A stretch of 64,000 nt of DNA from Chelatococcus sp. (GTDB lineage Bacteria; Pseudomonadota; Alphaproteobacteria; Rhizobiales; Beijerinckiaceae), in contig QFQY01000013.1 in the NCBI GenBank assembly GCA_003248805.1, positions 1-64,000 of the forward strand, given 5' to 3'. The translations under genes were made by a program, and so were the position numbers. This document shows positions 18,396 through 25,850 of the stretch, piece after piece. The notes below the pieces were generated by a model. That model had not been told where the DNA came from. It was given only the letters and a program-made list of their open reading frames with translations, and ran no database searches. The first letter of the stretch is position 1; every line of letters starts with the position of its first letter.

Positions 18396-19118
18396 TCACG
18401 CCATGTACTGGCCGCCATTCATCGCGAAGGTCGCGCCCGTCGCGAAGGCGCCGGCGTCCGAGGCGAGGAAGGCGACCATCGCCGCGATCTCCTCCGGCTT
18501 GCCGAGCCGGCCCATCGGAATGCCCGCGACGACGCGCTTCAGCGCCTCCTCCGGCATGGCCGAGACCATGTCGGTGCCGATATAGCCCGGGCAGATCGCG
18601 TTGACGGTGATGCCCTTGTTGGCGTTCTCCTGCGCCAGAGCCTTGACGAAGCCGATGTCGCCGGCCTTGGCGGCGGAATAGTTGACCTGACCCATCTGGC
18701 CCTTCTGGCCGTTGATGGAGGAGATGACGACGATGCGCCCGAAGCCGCGGGCGCGCATGCCCTCGATCACGGGGCGCGTCATGTTGAAGAGCGAGTCGAG
18801 GTTGGTGCGCATCACCTGCGACCATTGCTCGTGGGTCATCTTGTGGAAGAAGCCGTCGCGGGTGATGCCCGCATTGTTGACGAGGATGTCGATCGGCCCG
18901 GTCTCGGCCTCGACCTTCGCGATGCCCGCGGCGCAGGCCTCGAAATCGCCGACGTCCCATTTATGGACGGGAATGCCGGTCTCGGCCTTGAACTTCGCCG
19001 CGGCCTCGTCGTTGCCGCCGTAATTGGCGACGACCTTGTGCCCAGCCTCGTGCAGCGCTCGGCAGATCGCGGCGCCGATGCCGCGCGTGCCCCCGGTGAC
19101 CAGCGCAACCTTCGTCAT
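18396..19118 (-). CDS. phbB: Acetoacetyl-CoA reductase
   Basis: PhbB reduces acetoacetyl-CoA to (R)-3-hydroxybutyryl-CoA with NADPH, the second step of PHB synthesis. The 240-residue short-chain dehydrogenase has 'TGGTRGIG' for cofactor binding, 'NNAG', the catalytic Ser in 'ISSINGQKGQMGQ' and Tyr-x3-Lys in 'NYSAAKAG', all typical of PhbB/PhaB. It is the last gene of phbA-DUF1737-phbB. A hairpin at 19161-19186 lies in its leader. Confidence 0.95.
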   Translation of the reverse strand: MTKVALVTGGTRGIGAAICRALHEAGHKVVANYGGNDEAAAKFKAETGIPVHKWDVGDFEACAAGIAKVEAETGPIDILVNNAGITRDGFFHKMTHEQWSQVMRTNLDSLFNMTRPVIEGMRARGFGRIVVISSINGQKGQMGQVNYSAAKAGDIGFVKALAQENANKGITVNAICPGYIGTDMVSAMPEEALKRVVAGIPMGRLGKPEEIAAMVAFLASDAGAFATGATFAMNGGQYMA

Positions 19119-19160
19119 TTGGTCCTCCCCCTTAACGTTGCGACCGCTTCGGTGTCGTCA

Positions 19161-19186
19161 GATGCCGACAGCACGCTGCCGGCATC
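19161..19186 (-). other. Hairpin in the leader between the DUF1737 gene and phbB
   Basis: GATGCCG / CGGCATC outer arms and CAGC / GCTG inner arms form a near-perfect stem with one internal mismatch and a two-base loop. There is no U-tract on either side, so it is not a classical terminator. It may stabilise or separate the phbA and phbB messages. Confidence 0.4.
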
Positions 19187-19246
19187 CTTGTCCTTGCGGT
19201 CGATCAAGCCGGTCGGTCGACTGTGCCGCCGGCCCCTCCCCATTAT

Positions 19247-19462
19247 CTATTGTTCCGATAGCTTCATGTCGGGTCTGTAGGGTTCTTCCACATCCTTGAC
19301 GACGGCCTGCCCGCAGATGACGCGTTCGGTTTTCGGATCATGGGTCAGGGTCGGATTGCCGTAGAGGGTCCAGCCCTGGCTCAAGGCTTCCGAGACCCGA
19401 TGACAGAAGGAGGCATCGTCGGGTCCGGTGAGATAGCGGTAGAGCGTCGTCCTCCTCGGCAT
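19247..19462 (-). CDS. DUF1737 domain protein within the phb operon
   Basis: The 71-residue protein matches DUF1737: 'YRYLTGPDDASFCHRVSEALSQGWTL' and 'GNPTLTHDP' with the family's GW and G-P-T-L motifs, followed by 'VICGQAVVK'. It has no signal peptide or membrane segment. It begins 9 bases after the phbA stop and lies 128 bases before phbB, so it is almost certainly co-transcribed with both. The family has no assigned function; position suggests a tie to PHB synthesis. Confidence 0.85.
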   Translation of the reverse strand: MPRRTTLYRYLTGPDDASFCHRVSEALSQGWTLYGNPTLTHDPKTERVICGQAVVKDVEEPYRPDMKLSEQ

Positions 19463-19471
19463 CGGCGACCG

Positions 19472-20650
19472 TCAGCGCTCCACCGCCATGGCGATGCCCA
19501 TGCCGCCGCCGATGCACAGGGTCGCGAGACCCTTCTTGGCGTCGCGCTTGGCCATCTCGTGCAGCAGCGTCACCAGCACGCGGGCGCCGGAGGCGCCGAT
19601 CGGATGGCCGATCGCGATCGCTCCGCCATTGACGTTGACGATGTCCGGGTTCCAGCCGAGGTCCTTGTTCACGGCGAGCGCCTGGGCGGCGAAGGCCTCG
19701 TTGGCCTCGACCAGCTCGATGTCGCCGATCGACCAGCCGGCCTTCTCGAGCGCCTTGCGGGTGGCGGGGATCGGGCCGGTGCCCATGATCGCCGGATCGA
19801 CGCCGGCGGTCGCCCAGGCCTTGATCGTCGCCAGCGGCTTCAGGCCGCGCTTGGCCGCCTCCTTGGCGCTCATGATCACGAGCGCGGCGGCGCCGTCATT
19901 GAGGCCGGAGGCGTTGCCCGCCGTGACCGTGCCGTCCTTGGAGAAGGCGGGCTTGAGCTTGGCCATGGCCTCGGCGGTCGCGCCATGGCGCGGATATTCG
20001 TCGGTATCGACGACGATGTCGCCCTTGCGGGTCGAGACCGTGAAGGGGACGATCTCGTCCTTGAAGCGTCCGGCCTTCTGCGCGGCCTCGGCCTTGTTCT
20101 GCGAGCCGACGGCGAACTTGTCCTGCTCGTCGCGGGTGATCTGGAACTTGGTCGCGACGTTCTCCGCGGTGGTGCCCATGTGGTAGCCGTGGAAGGCGTC
20201 CCAGAGCCCGTCCTTGATCATGGTATCGGTGAACTTCAGGTCGCCCATCTTGGTGCCGGAGCGCAGATGGGCGGCATGCTGGGCCATCGACATCGATTCC
20301 TGCCCGCCGGCGACGATGATGTCGGCATCGCCATTGGCGATCTGCTGCAGGCCGATGGCCACCGCGCGCAGGCCCGAGCCACAGAGCTGGTTCAGCCCCC
20401 AGGCGGTCTTCTCCTGCGGGATTCCCGCCGCCATGGCCGCCTGGCGGGCCGGGTTCTGGCCCTGACCCGCCGTCAGGATCTGGCCCATGATGACCTCGTC
20501 GACATCGGCCGGGTCGACCTTGGCGCGCTTGAGCGCCTCCTTGATCGCGGCGGCGCCGAGCTCATGGGCCGGAGTGTTGGCGAAGGCGCCGTTGAAGGCA
20601 CCAACCGCCGTGCGCGCTGCGCCGACGATCACGATGTCCGAATCTGCCAT
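19472..20650 (-). CDS. phbA: Acetyl-CoA C-acetyltransferase (beta-ketothiolase)
   Basis: PhbA condenses two acetyl-CoA to acetoacetyl-CoA, starting PHB synthesis. The 392-residue product has the nucleophilic Cys90 in '[12 protein letters not shown]', the His of '[11 protein letters not shown]' and the C-terminal '[11 protein letters not shown]' with the second catalytic Cys. I took ATG 20650 ('[14 protein letters not shown]') since the family starts there; a longer frame to 20800 is spurious. It heads the operon phbA-DUF1737-phbB, divergent from phaR. Confidence 0.96.
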   Translation of the reverse strand: MADSDIVIVGAARTAVGAFNGAFANTPAHELGAAAIKEALKRAKVDPADVDEVIMGQILTAGQGQNPARQAAMAAGIPQEKTAWGLNQLCGSGLRAVAIGLQQIANGDADIIVAGGQESMSMAQHAAHLRSGTKMGDLKFTDTMIKDGLWDAFHGYHMGTTAENVATKFQITRDEQDKFAVGSQNKAEAAQKAGRFKDEIVPFTVSTRKGDIVVDTDEYPRHGATAEAMAKLKPAFSKDGTVTAGNASGLNDGAAALVIMSAKEAAKRGLKPLATIKAWATAGVDPAIMGTGPIPATRKALEKAGWSIGDIELVEANEAFAAQALAVNKDLGWNPDIVNVNGGAIAIGHPIGASGARVLVTLLHEMAKRDAKKGLATLCIGGGMGIAMAVER

Positions 20651-20955
20651 GGAAAGTTCCTCGGTTCGCATGGGCCGTGCCTGGCGGGCGGCCCCTTGTT
20701 CGGCCTCACCTTCGAAGGCGGCCGGCCCGGCGTCAAGTGAGGCAAAGAGAGCATGATGCCGGCCATTGCGGCAATTCGATCGTGGATTGCCGCCTCGCAA
20801 GGCAGGCTATGTCATTCTTTCGTCGAATTTTTGCGACGCACGCTCAAAAAACTTGCGGCGTCGCATCAAGGAGCTATCGTTCGGACAGGGAGACCGTTCC
20901 GTTCGAACCCGCGGCCAGAACAGGCGGGCACGGAGACAACGTCGAAGCAGGATCT
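20651..20955. promoter_or_regulatory. Divergent phbA/phaR control region with two inverted repeats
   Basis: This 305-base gap separates the starts of phbA and phaR and holds no gene. Two inverted repeats stand out: GCGGCAAT-N10-ATTGCCGC at 20768-20793 and TGCGACGC-N18-GCGTCGCA at 20832-20865, both with TGC/GCA-type arms. PhaR of other species binds TGC/GCA-rich inverted repeats and represses itself and phasin genes, so these are candidate PhaR operators. An A/T-rich stretch lies around 20823-20850. Confidence 0.45.
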
Positions 20956-21540
20956 ATGGCCACAGACAAAGAACCGACCGTCATCAAGAAATATGCGAAC
21001 CGGCGTCTCTATCACACCGGGACCAGCTCCTACGTGACGCTGGAGGATCTTGCGGGGCTCGTCCGGGGCGGCGAGGATTTCGTGGTCTACGACGCCAAGT
21101 CCGGCGAGGACATCACGCGCTCCGTGCTGGCGCAGATCATCTTCGACGAAGAGTCGAAGGACGGCCAGAACCTGCTGCCGATCACGTTCCTCAGGCAGCT
21201 CATCCGCTTCTATGGCGACAGCATGCAGGCACTCGTGCCGCGCTATCTCGAATTCTCGATGGAGAATCTCACCAAGGAGCAGAATCAGTTTCGCGAGCAG
21301 ATGGCCAAGGCCTTCTCGGGCGGGGCCTTCGGGGGCGGAGCCCTGGACGCGATCCAGGCGCAGACCCGCGCCAACATGGCGATCTTCACGGACGCTTTCC
21401 GGCTGTTCAACCCGTTCACGGCTGCTGCCAAGCAGAACGAGGTGGCGGGCACGGCCAAGGGCGACGATCTCGGAGACCTCAAGCGCGAGCTCGGCGAGAT
21501 GCGCGAGCGGCTGGACAAGCTCGCACGCGCGAAGGACTGA
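20956..21540 (+). CDS. phaR: Polyhydroxyalkanoate synthesis repressor PhaR
   Basis: The 194-residue product begins with the PHB/PHA accumulation regulator DNA-binding domain ('IKKYANRRLYHTGTSSYVTLEDLA', residues about 8-31, then 'VYDAKSGEDITRSVLAQII'), followed by the PHB_acc repeat region and a C-terminal coiled helix ('LKRELGEMRERLDKLARAKD'). PhaR binds PHB granules and DNA and couples granule surface to phasin expression. An AGGA lies just before ATG 20956. The longer upstream frames do not resemble the family. Confidence 0.94.
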   Translation: MATDKEPTVIKKYANRRLYHTGTSSYVTLEDLAGLVRGGEDFVVYDAKSGEDITRSVLAQIIFDEESKDGQNLLPITFLRQLIRFYGDSMQALVPRYLEFSMENLTKEQNQFREQMAKAFSGGAFGGGALDAIQAQTRANMAIFTDAFRLFNPFTAAAKQNEVAGTAKGDDLGDLKRELGEMRERLDKLARAKD

Positions 21541-21613
21541 GGCTCCCGATCATCGGACCGAATAGCGTCTTCGGTCCGGCGATCTCACGCTCTGCTTCAG
21601 AATCGGCTTTCCC

Positions 21614-23305
21614 TCAGCCGTTGACGCAATGGTCGGGAGCGTCGCTGCGCGGAAGCTGGGCCTCGCCGACGAGATGTCCCTGGAGATAGGTGACGCCCCA
21701 TTCGGCCAGCATCGCGGCCTGAACCTCGTCGTCGACCCATTCGGCAACCGTCTCGACACCGAGATGATGCGCGAGGCCCAGAAGGGTGCGCACATAGAAG
21801 CGGTCGTCCGTGGAGCGCCGCAGGTTCTGCGTGAAGGCGCCGTCGATCTTCAGGACGTCGATCGGGAAGGCGCGCAGATGGCGCAGCGAGGTGTGCCCGG
21901 CGCCGAAATCGTCGATGGCGATGCGCGCGCCCCGCTCCTTGATCTGCGCCAGCCGCTTGGCCACCCGGGCCGGATCCTCGATCGTGGCCGTCTCGGTGAT
22001 CTCGACGACGAGGCGCCCCGCGATATTCCTCGCGCTGCCGGTGAAGGACAGGAAGGCCTCCAGCCATTCCGGATCGGCCAGCGAGCGCGGCGACATGTTG
22101 ATCGACAGCGAGACGCCCGGGTTGCGTGCGAGCAGGTCCGCGGCGAGCTCCAGGACACGGTGGTCGAACAGGCGCACGAGGCCGCGCCGCTCGAGCATCG
22201 GGATGAGTTCCGAATTGGCGAAGAACGAGCCGCTCTGCCCGTCCTCCACGCGCAGGAGCGCTTCGTGGAACGCGACCTCGCGCGAGGTCGCGCGCACGAT
22301 CGGCTGCAGGGCGAGCCGCACCTTGCGCTGGTTCAGGGCCGCGATCGCCTTGACGTCGAAGCCGGCCTGTTCCTTGTCCCGCACCGGCGCCGCGCGTGGG
22401 CGCGTCCTGGCGATGACGGCGCTGTCGGTCGTGCCGTGACGGGCGGTCGCCAGCGCGCCTTCCGCGGCCGATAGCAATTGGCCGGCCTGGCTCGTCAGGG
22501 CCGGCGCGATGGCTGCTCCGACGCGCAGGCGCACCAGCGCGATGCCGCGCGCGGTCTCGATGGCCGACCGGGCCACGGCCCTGATGAAGCGGCGGGCCGC
22601 CGGCTCGATCTGGTCCTGCGGGCAACCCGCGAGCAGGATCGCGAAGCGGTTCCCGGAATAGCGCACGAGGTGATCGCGCCGGCGCGTGACGGAGCGGAGG
22701 CGCTCCTGGACGACGCCGATGATCTCGTCGGTCGCCTCATGCCCGAAATCGTCGTTGAGGCGGGCGAGCTCGTCGATCGCCGCGACGAGGATCGTGACGG
22801 GCCGTTCGGCCGGCAGGTTGTCGGCGAGGATCGTGGCGATGCGCGCCATCAGCGCGGGCCTGTCGCAGGAATCGCCGTTCGGGTGCTCGATCTCGCCGGG
22901 CCTGATCGTGCGCTCGAGACGCAGCACGCCGCGCGTCTGGGTGGGCTTGCCATCGCTGCCCGCGAACCAGCGGCCGGTGTCCTCCACCCAGACACGGCGC
23001 CCCGCGAGGTTGGCCACGTAGCGCGTGCGGTAGGCGACGCCGTCCCCCTTGTCGCGCTCGGTTACGCCGAAGATCGCGTCATAGCGGCTGGGGCCGCTGC
23101 CGGGCTCGACCAGGCCGGCGAAGGCGAGGCCGCAGGTCAGGCAGGCCTCGGGAATGGCCCCGAGCACTTCCTCTGCGTTGGGACCCCATTTCACCGCGTC
23201 GCTGGCGATATCCCAGGTGTAGACGACCTCGCCGATCGAGGAGAGCACGTTGCGCGGGTCGACATGGCTGCCGGTGTCGGAGCTGAAAATCGACGCGGAG
23301 GGCAT
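21614..23305 (-). CDS. PAS-GGDEF(degenerate)-EAL protein, probable c-di-GMP phosphodiesterase
   Basis: The 563-residue cytoplasmic protein has a PAS-like sensor (about 20-130), a GGDEF domain whose active site reads SGNRF (217-221) instead of GGDEF, and an EAL domain starting 'HEALLRVEDG' (EAL at 348-350). EAL motifs seen: 'INMSPRSL', 'VEITETA', 'IDDFGAGHTSL', 'LKIDGAF'. The final 'AEGVE' motif reads 'AEWVD', with Asp in place of the second Glu. The cyclase half is therefore probably inactive, perhaps GTP-sensing, and the EAL half may still cleave c-di-GMP. There is no membrane segment. An exact CtrA-type box (23403-23417) lies about 100 bases upstream. Confidence 0.88.
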   Translation of the reverse strand: MPSASIFSSDTGSHVDPRNVLSSIGEVVYTWDIASDAVKWGPNAEEVLGAIPEACLTCGLAFAGLVEPGSGPSRYDAIFGVTERDKGDGVAYRTRYVANLAGRRVWVEDTGRWFAGSDGKPTQTRGVLRLERTIRPGEIEHPNGDSCDRPALMARIATILADNLPAERPVTILVAAIDELARLNDDFGHEATDEIIGVVQERLRSVTRRRDHLVRYSGNRFAILLAGCPQDQIEPAARRFIRAVARSAIETARGIALVRLRVGAAIAPALTSQAGQLLSAAEGALATARHGTTDSAVIARTRPRAAPVRDKEQAGFDVKAIAALNQRKVRLALQPIVRATSREVAFHEALLRVEDGQSGSFFANSELIPMLERRGLVRLFDHRVLELAADLLARNPGVSLSINMSPRSLADPEWLEAFLSFTGSARNIAGRLVVEITETATIEDPARVAKRLAQIKERGARIAIDDFGAGHTSLRHLRAFPIDVLKIDGAFTQNLRRSTDDRFYVRTLLGLAHHLGVETVAEWVDDEVQAAMLAEWGVTYLQGHLVGEAQLPRSDAPDHCVNG

Positions 23306-23402
23306 GGCGGCTCACCGGGCAGCCCTTCCGGCGCCGCTCTGGCTCCGTCGGGTTGTCCCTCTCCTTTTTGGGAACTGTTTCAGAATGATGCTGCGCTTTG
23401 GA

Positions 23403-23417
23403 TTAACGCGCCGTTAA
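23403..23417. promoter_or_regulatory. CtrA-type binding site
   Basis: TTAACGCGCCGTTAA fits the full CtrA consensus TTAA-N7-TTAA and is palindromic at the ends. It lies 98 bases upstream of the GGDEF/EAL gene (minus strand) and 60 bases upstream of a small plus-strand ORF. Identified by eye. Confidence 0.6.
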
Positions 23418-23476
23418 ATCTGGCGTCGCGTTTGCGACTTCATCCCCGGATCGATTCGCCTGTTCCGGAGCGGCAC

Positions 23477-23671
23477 ATGAGGCATGACGAAATTGTCGAG
23501 CGCGGAGAGCGGCGGCGCGCCGCCGAGACGGCGATGCTGCTGGTGCAGGCGGCTGCGGCCAGGGCCGAGGTCGGCAGCTTCGCCCGGCAGGGGCTGGAGG
23601 CGCCGCATCGCGCGGCCCGGCGCTACGCCATGACGGGTGCGCGCGAGGGGGTGCTGCGGCGCCGTGCCTGA
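23477..23671 (+). CDS. Small hypothetical protein, Ala/Arg-rich helix
   Basis: A 64-codon frame starting ATG with GGAG eight bases upstream. The product is a highly charged Ala/Arg/Glu-rich helix ('RGERRRAAETAMLLVQAAAA') with no recognisable domain. Support is the Shine-Dalgarno sequence, the CtrA box 60 bases upstream and the fit between the EAL gene and the rpmF terminator. It may be a chance frame in GC-rich DNA. Confidence 0.4.
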   Translation: MRHDEIVERGERRRAAETAMLLVQAAAARAEVGSFARQGLEAPHRAARRYAMTGAREGVLRRRA

Positions 23672-23690
23672 GCCTTCGGTCCCGGAAACG

Positions 23691-23715
23691 AAAAAAGCCG
23701 GCCCTGCGGCCGGCT
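23691..23715 (-). terminator. Intrinsic terminator of rpmF
   Basis: On the minus strand a perfect 8-bp stem (AGCCGGCC / GGCCGGCT, loop of four) is followed by a run of T (A-run 23691-23695 on the plus strand). It lies 43 bases past the rpmF stop. Confidence 0.85.
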
Positions 23716-23757
23716 TCATCGGAGCGACGAGGACATCCGGGGCGAACCCCGACGTGC

Positions 23758-23943
23758 TCAGGCCTCGCTCTTGACCTTCAGGACCTGACGGCCGCGATAC
23801 ATGCCGGTCTTCAGATCGACATGGTGCGGGCGGCGCAGCTCGCCGGAGTTCTTGTCCTCGATATAGGTGGGCTGCTTCAGCGCGTCGGCCGAGCGGCGCA
23901 TGCCGCGCTTGGACGGCGACGTCTTTCTCTTCGGAACGGCCAT
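23758..23943 (-). CDS. rpmF: 50S ribosomal protein L32
   Basis: The 61-residue product starts '[18 protein letters not shown]', the signature of alphaproteobacterial L32, and continues 'CGE..'-free through '[21 protein letters not shown]'. The four zinc cysteines found in some L32 proteins are absent, as is usual here. The start ATG at 23943 is preceded by a purine-rich stretch. A strong terminator follows. The mtgA gene on the same strand lies 171 bases upstream. Confidence 0.96.
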   Translation of the reverse strand: MAVPKRKTSPSKRGMRRSADALKQPTYIEDKNSGELRRPHHVDLKTGMYRGRQVLKVKSEA

Positions 23944-24114
23944 GTTACTCTCCATCGTGCCGCCGCCCGGAAGCGCAAGGACCTTGAGGCCGCGCTACCG
24001 TCACGACGACGGATCAATCTCGTGAGGCGTTGCCCATACACGCTCGTGCGCCCGCTGGCTAGTGCTGAATCGCGGCGATCGCACGGCCGCGGCCTCGACC
24101 GGGCGATAAGGGTC

Positions 24115-24816
24115 TCAGCCCGGCAGCGCGCAATCGCCGAGCGGACCGAGACCGCCGGCGCGGCGCTGCACCCGGCTGGCGGCCGAGAGCAGGGCGCGGC
24201 TGGGCCGGGCCGGATTGCGCAGGCCGGGATTGGGCAGGGCGCCGGCGAGCCGGGCCGCCTCTGCGGCCGAGAGCCGCGCCGCAGGCTTGTTGAAATAGTG
24301 CTGCGCCGCAGCCTCCGCGCCGAACAGGCCGTCTCCCCATTCGGCCACGTTCAGATAGACCTCGATGATGCGCGGCTTCGGCCAGGCGAAGTCGATCGCG
24401 AGAGCGAGCGGAATCTCCAGCGCCTTGCGCAGATAGGAGCGGCCGGGCCAGAGGAAGACGTTCTTGGCCGTCTGCATGGTCAGGGTCGACGCGCCCCTGC
24501 TCGGCCCGTCCTCGTCGTCGAGCACGGCGTTGAGCTCGACCCAGTCGACGCCCCTGTGGCTGCAGAAGCGCTGGTCCTCCGAGGCGATCACCGCCTTGAT
24601 CAGCGTCGGCGAGATCGCGTCCAGCGGCACCCATTGCCGCTCCACCGGCCTCAGCGTCAGCCAGCGCGCCAGCATCAGCGTCGAGGGGACAGGCACGACG
24701 CGGTAGGCGAAAAGCGCGACGGCCAGGCCCGCCGCGCAGAGGAGACAGGCCAGAACGAGCCAGCGGAACGCGCGGGACAGAAGGCCCCCGCCAGTCGTTC
24801 GTGCGCCTGCGCTCAT
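24115..24816 (-). CDS. mtgA: Monofunctional biosynthetic peptidoglycan transglycosylase
   Basis: MtgA polymerises lipid II into glycan strands at the inner membrane (GT51 family). The 233-residue protein has one N-terminal membrane helix (about 17-40) and the GT51 motifs 'ASEDQRFCSHRGVDW' with the catalytic Glu, 'RGASTLTMQTAKNVFLW' and 'RKALEIPLA.AI'. I chose ATG 24816 ('MSAGARTTGGG') over 24855; both give the same mature domain. It is divergent from ispA with 80 bases between starts. Confidence 0.93.
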   Translation of the reverse strand: MSAGARTTGGGLLSRAFRWLVLACLLCAAGLAVALFAYRVVPVPSTLMLARWLTLRPVERQWVPLDAISPTLIKAVIASEDQRFCSHRGVDWVELNAVLDDEDGPSRGASTLTMQTAKNVFLWPGRSYLRKALEIPLALAIDFAWPKPRIIEVYLNVAEWGDGLFGAEAAAQHYFNKPAARLSAAEAARLAGALPNPGLRNPARPSRALLSAASRVQRRAGGLGPLGDCALPG

Positions 24817-24896
24817 TCCTGTCGTTCCCCTCCCGGCTTGACGGTCCGGCGCCACTCCGGCAAGCCCGCCCGCGTCAGCGAACGCGAGGTTCCCGT

Positions 24897-25826
24897 ATGA
24901 GTTCCGATGATGACCTTGCCGTCCGGCTGGCGCAAACCGCGCAGGCGATCGAGGCGCTGCTCGAGGAGCTGCTGTCGTCCGGGCCGCTGCCCGGCGAGAT
25001 CGCGCGCCCGGCCCGGCTGCTGGCGGCGATGCGGCACGGGGCGCTCGGTGGCGGCAAGCGGCTGAGGCCGTTCCTGACGGTCGAGGCTGCCCGCGTCTTC
25101 GGCGTCTCGGAGGCGCAGGCGCTGCGCGCCGGCGCGGCGATCGAACTGCTGCACTGCTATTCGCTCGTCCATGACGACCTGCCGGCGATGGACGACGACG
25201 ACACGCGCCGCGGCCGGCCGACCGTTCACAAGGCCTATGACGAGGCCACCGCGATCCTCGCCGGCGACAGCCTGCTGACGCTGGCCTTCGAAGTCATGGC
25301 GGATGCGCGGACGCACCCCTCGGGCGAGGTTCGCGCGACGCTCGTCGCGGCGCTGGCGCGGGCTTCCGGCCTCGGGGGCATGGCGGGTGGGCAAATGCTC
25401 GATCTCGCTGCCGAAGGGCGTTTCGGGGATGGCACGGCTGCGCTGAGCGAGGAGGATATCCGTCGGTTGCAGGCGATGAAGACCGGGGCGCTGCTGGCGG
25501 CATCCGTCGAGATCGGCGCGCTGATGGGCGGCGCGGGGACCGGGCAGCGGGAGGCGCTGCTGCGCTATGGCAAGGCGCTGGGCGCCGCCTTCCAGATCGC
25601 CGACGACATCCTCGATGTCGAGGCGAGCCCCGAGCAGCTCGGCAAGGCCACGGCGAAGGACGAAGGCAAGGGCAAGGCGACGCTGGTGTCGGCGCTCGGG
25701 CTCGAAGGGGCGCGGCGCGAGCGCGACCGGCTCGGCGAGGAGGCGGTCGCGTCGCTGGCGGGCTTTGGGCCCGAGGCGGACATGCTGCGTGCGGCGGCCC
25801 GTTTCGCGGCCGCGCGGAAAAGCTGA
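24897..25826 (+). CDS. ispA: Polyprenyl (farnesyl/geranylgeranyl) diphosphate synthase
   Basis: This 309-residue trans-prenyltransferase makes C15 or C20 prenyl diphosphates from IPP and DMAPP. The first aspartate-rich motif is in 'DDLPAMDDDDTRRG' and the second in 'FQIADDILDVE'; 'GGGKRLRPFL' binds IPP. 'HCYSLVHDDLPAMD' with the residue pattern before the motif is of the FPP-synthase (bacterial type II) kind. Start ATG 24897. Product chain length is not certain from sequence alone. Confidence 0.92.
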   Translation: MSSDDDLAVRLAQTAQAIEALLEELLSSGPLPGEIARPARLLAAMRHGALGGGKRLRPFLTVEAARVFGVSEAQALRAGAAIELLHCYSLVHDDLPAMDDDDTRRGRPTVHKAYDEATAILAGDSLLTLAFEVMADARTHPSGEVRATLVAALARASGLGGMAGGQMLDLAAEGRFGDGTAALSEEDIRRLQAMKTGALLAASVEIGALMGGAGTGQREALLRYGKALGAAFQIADDILDVEASPEQLGKATAKDEGKGKATLVSALGLEGARRERDRLGEEAVASLAGFGPEADMLRAAARFAAARKS

Positions 25827-25850
25827 GGCGGCTGCGCCGGCCGACAGGCG

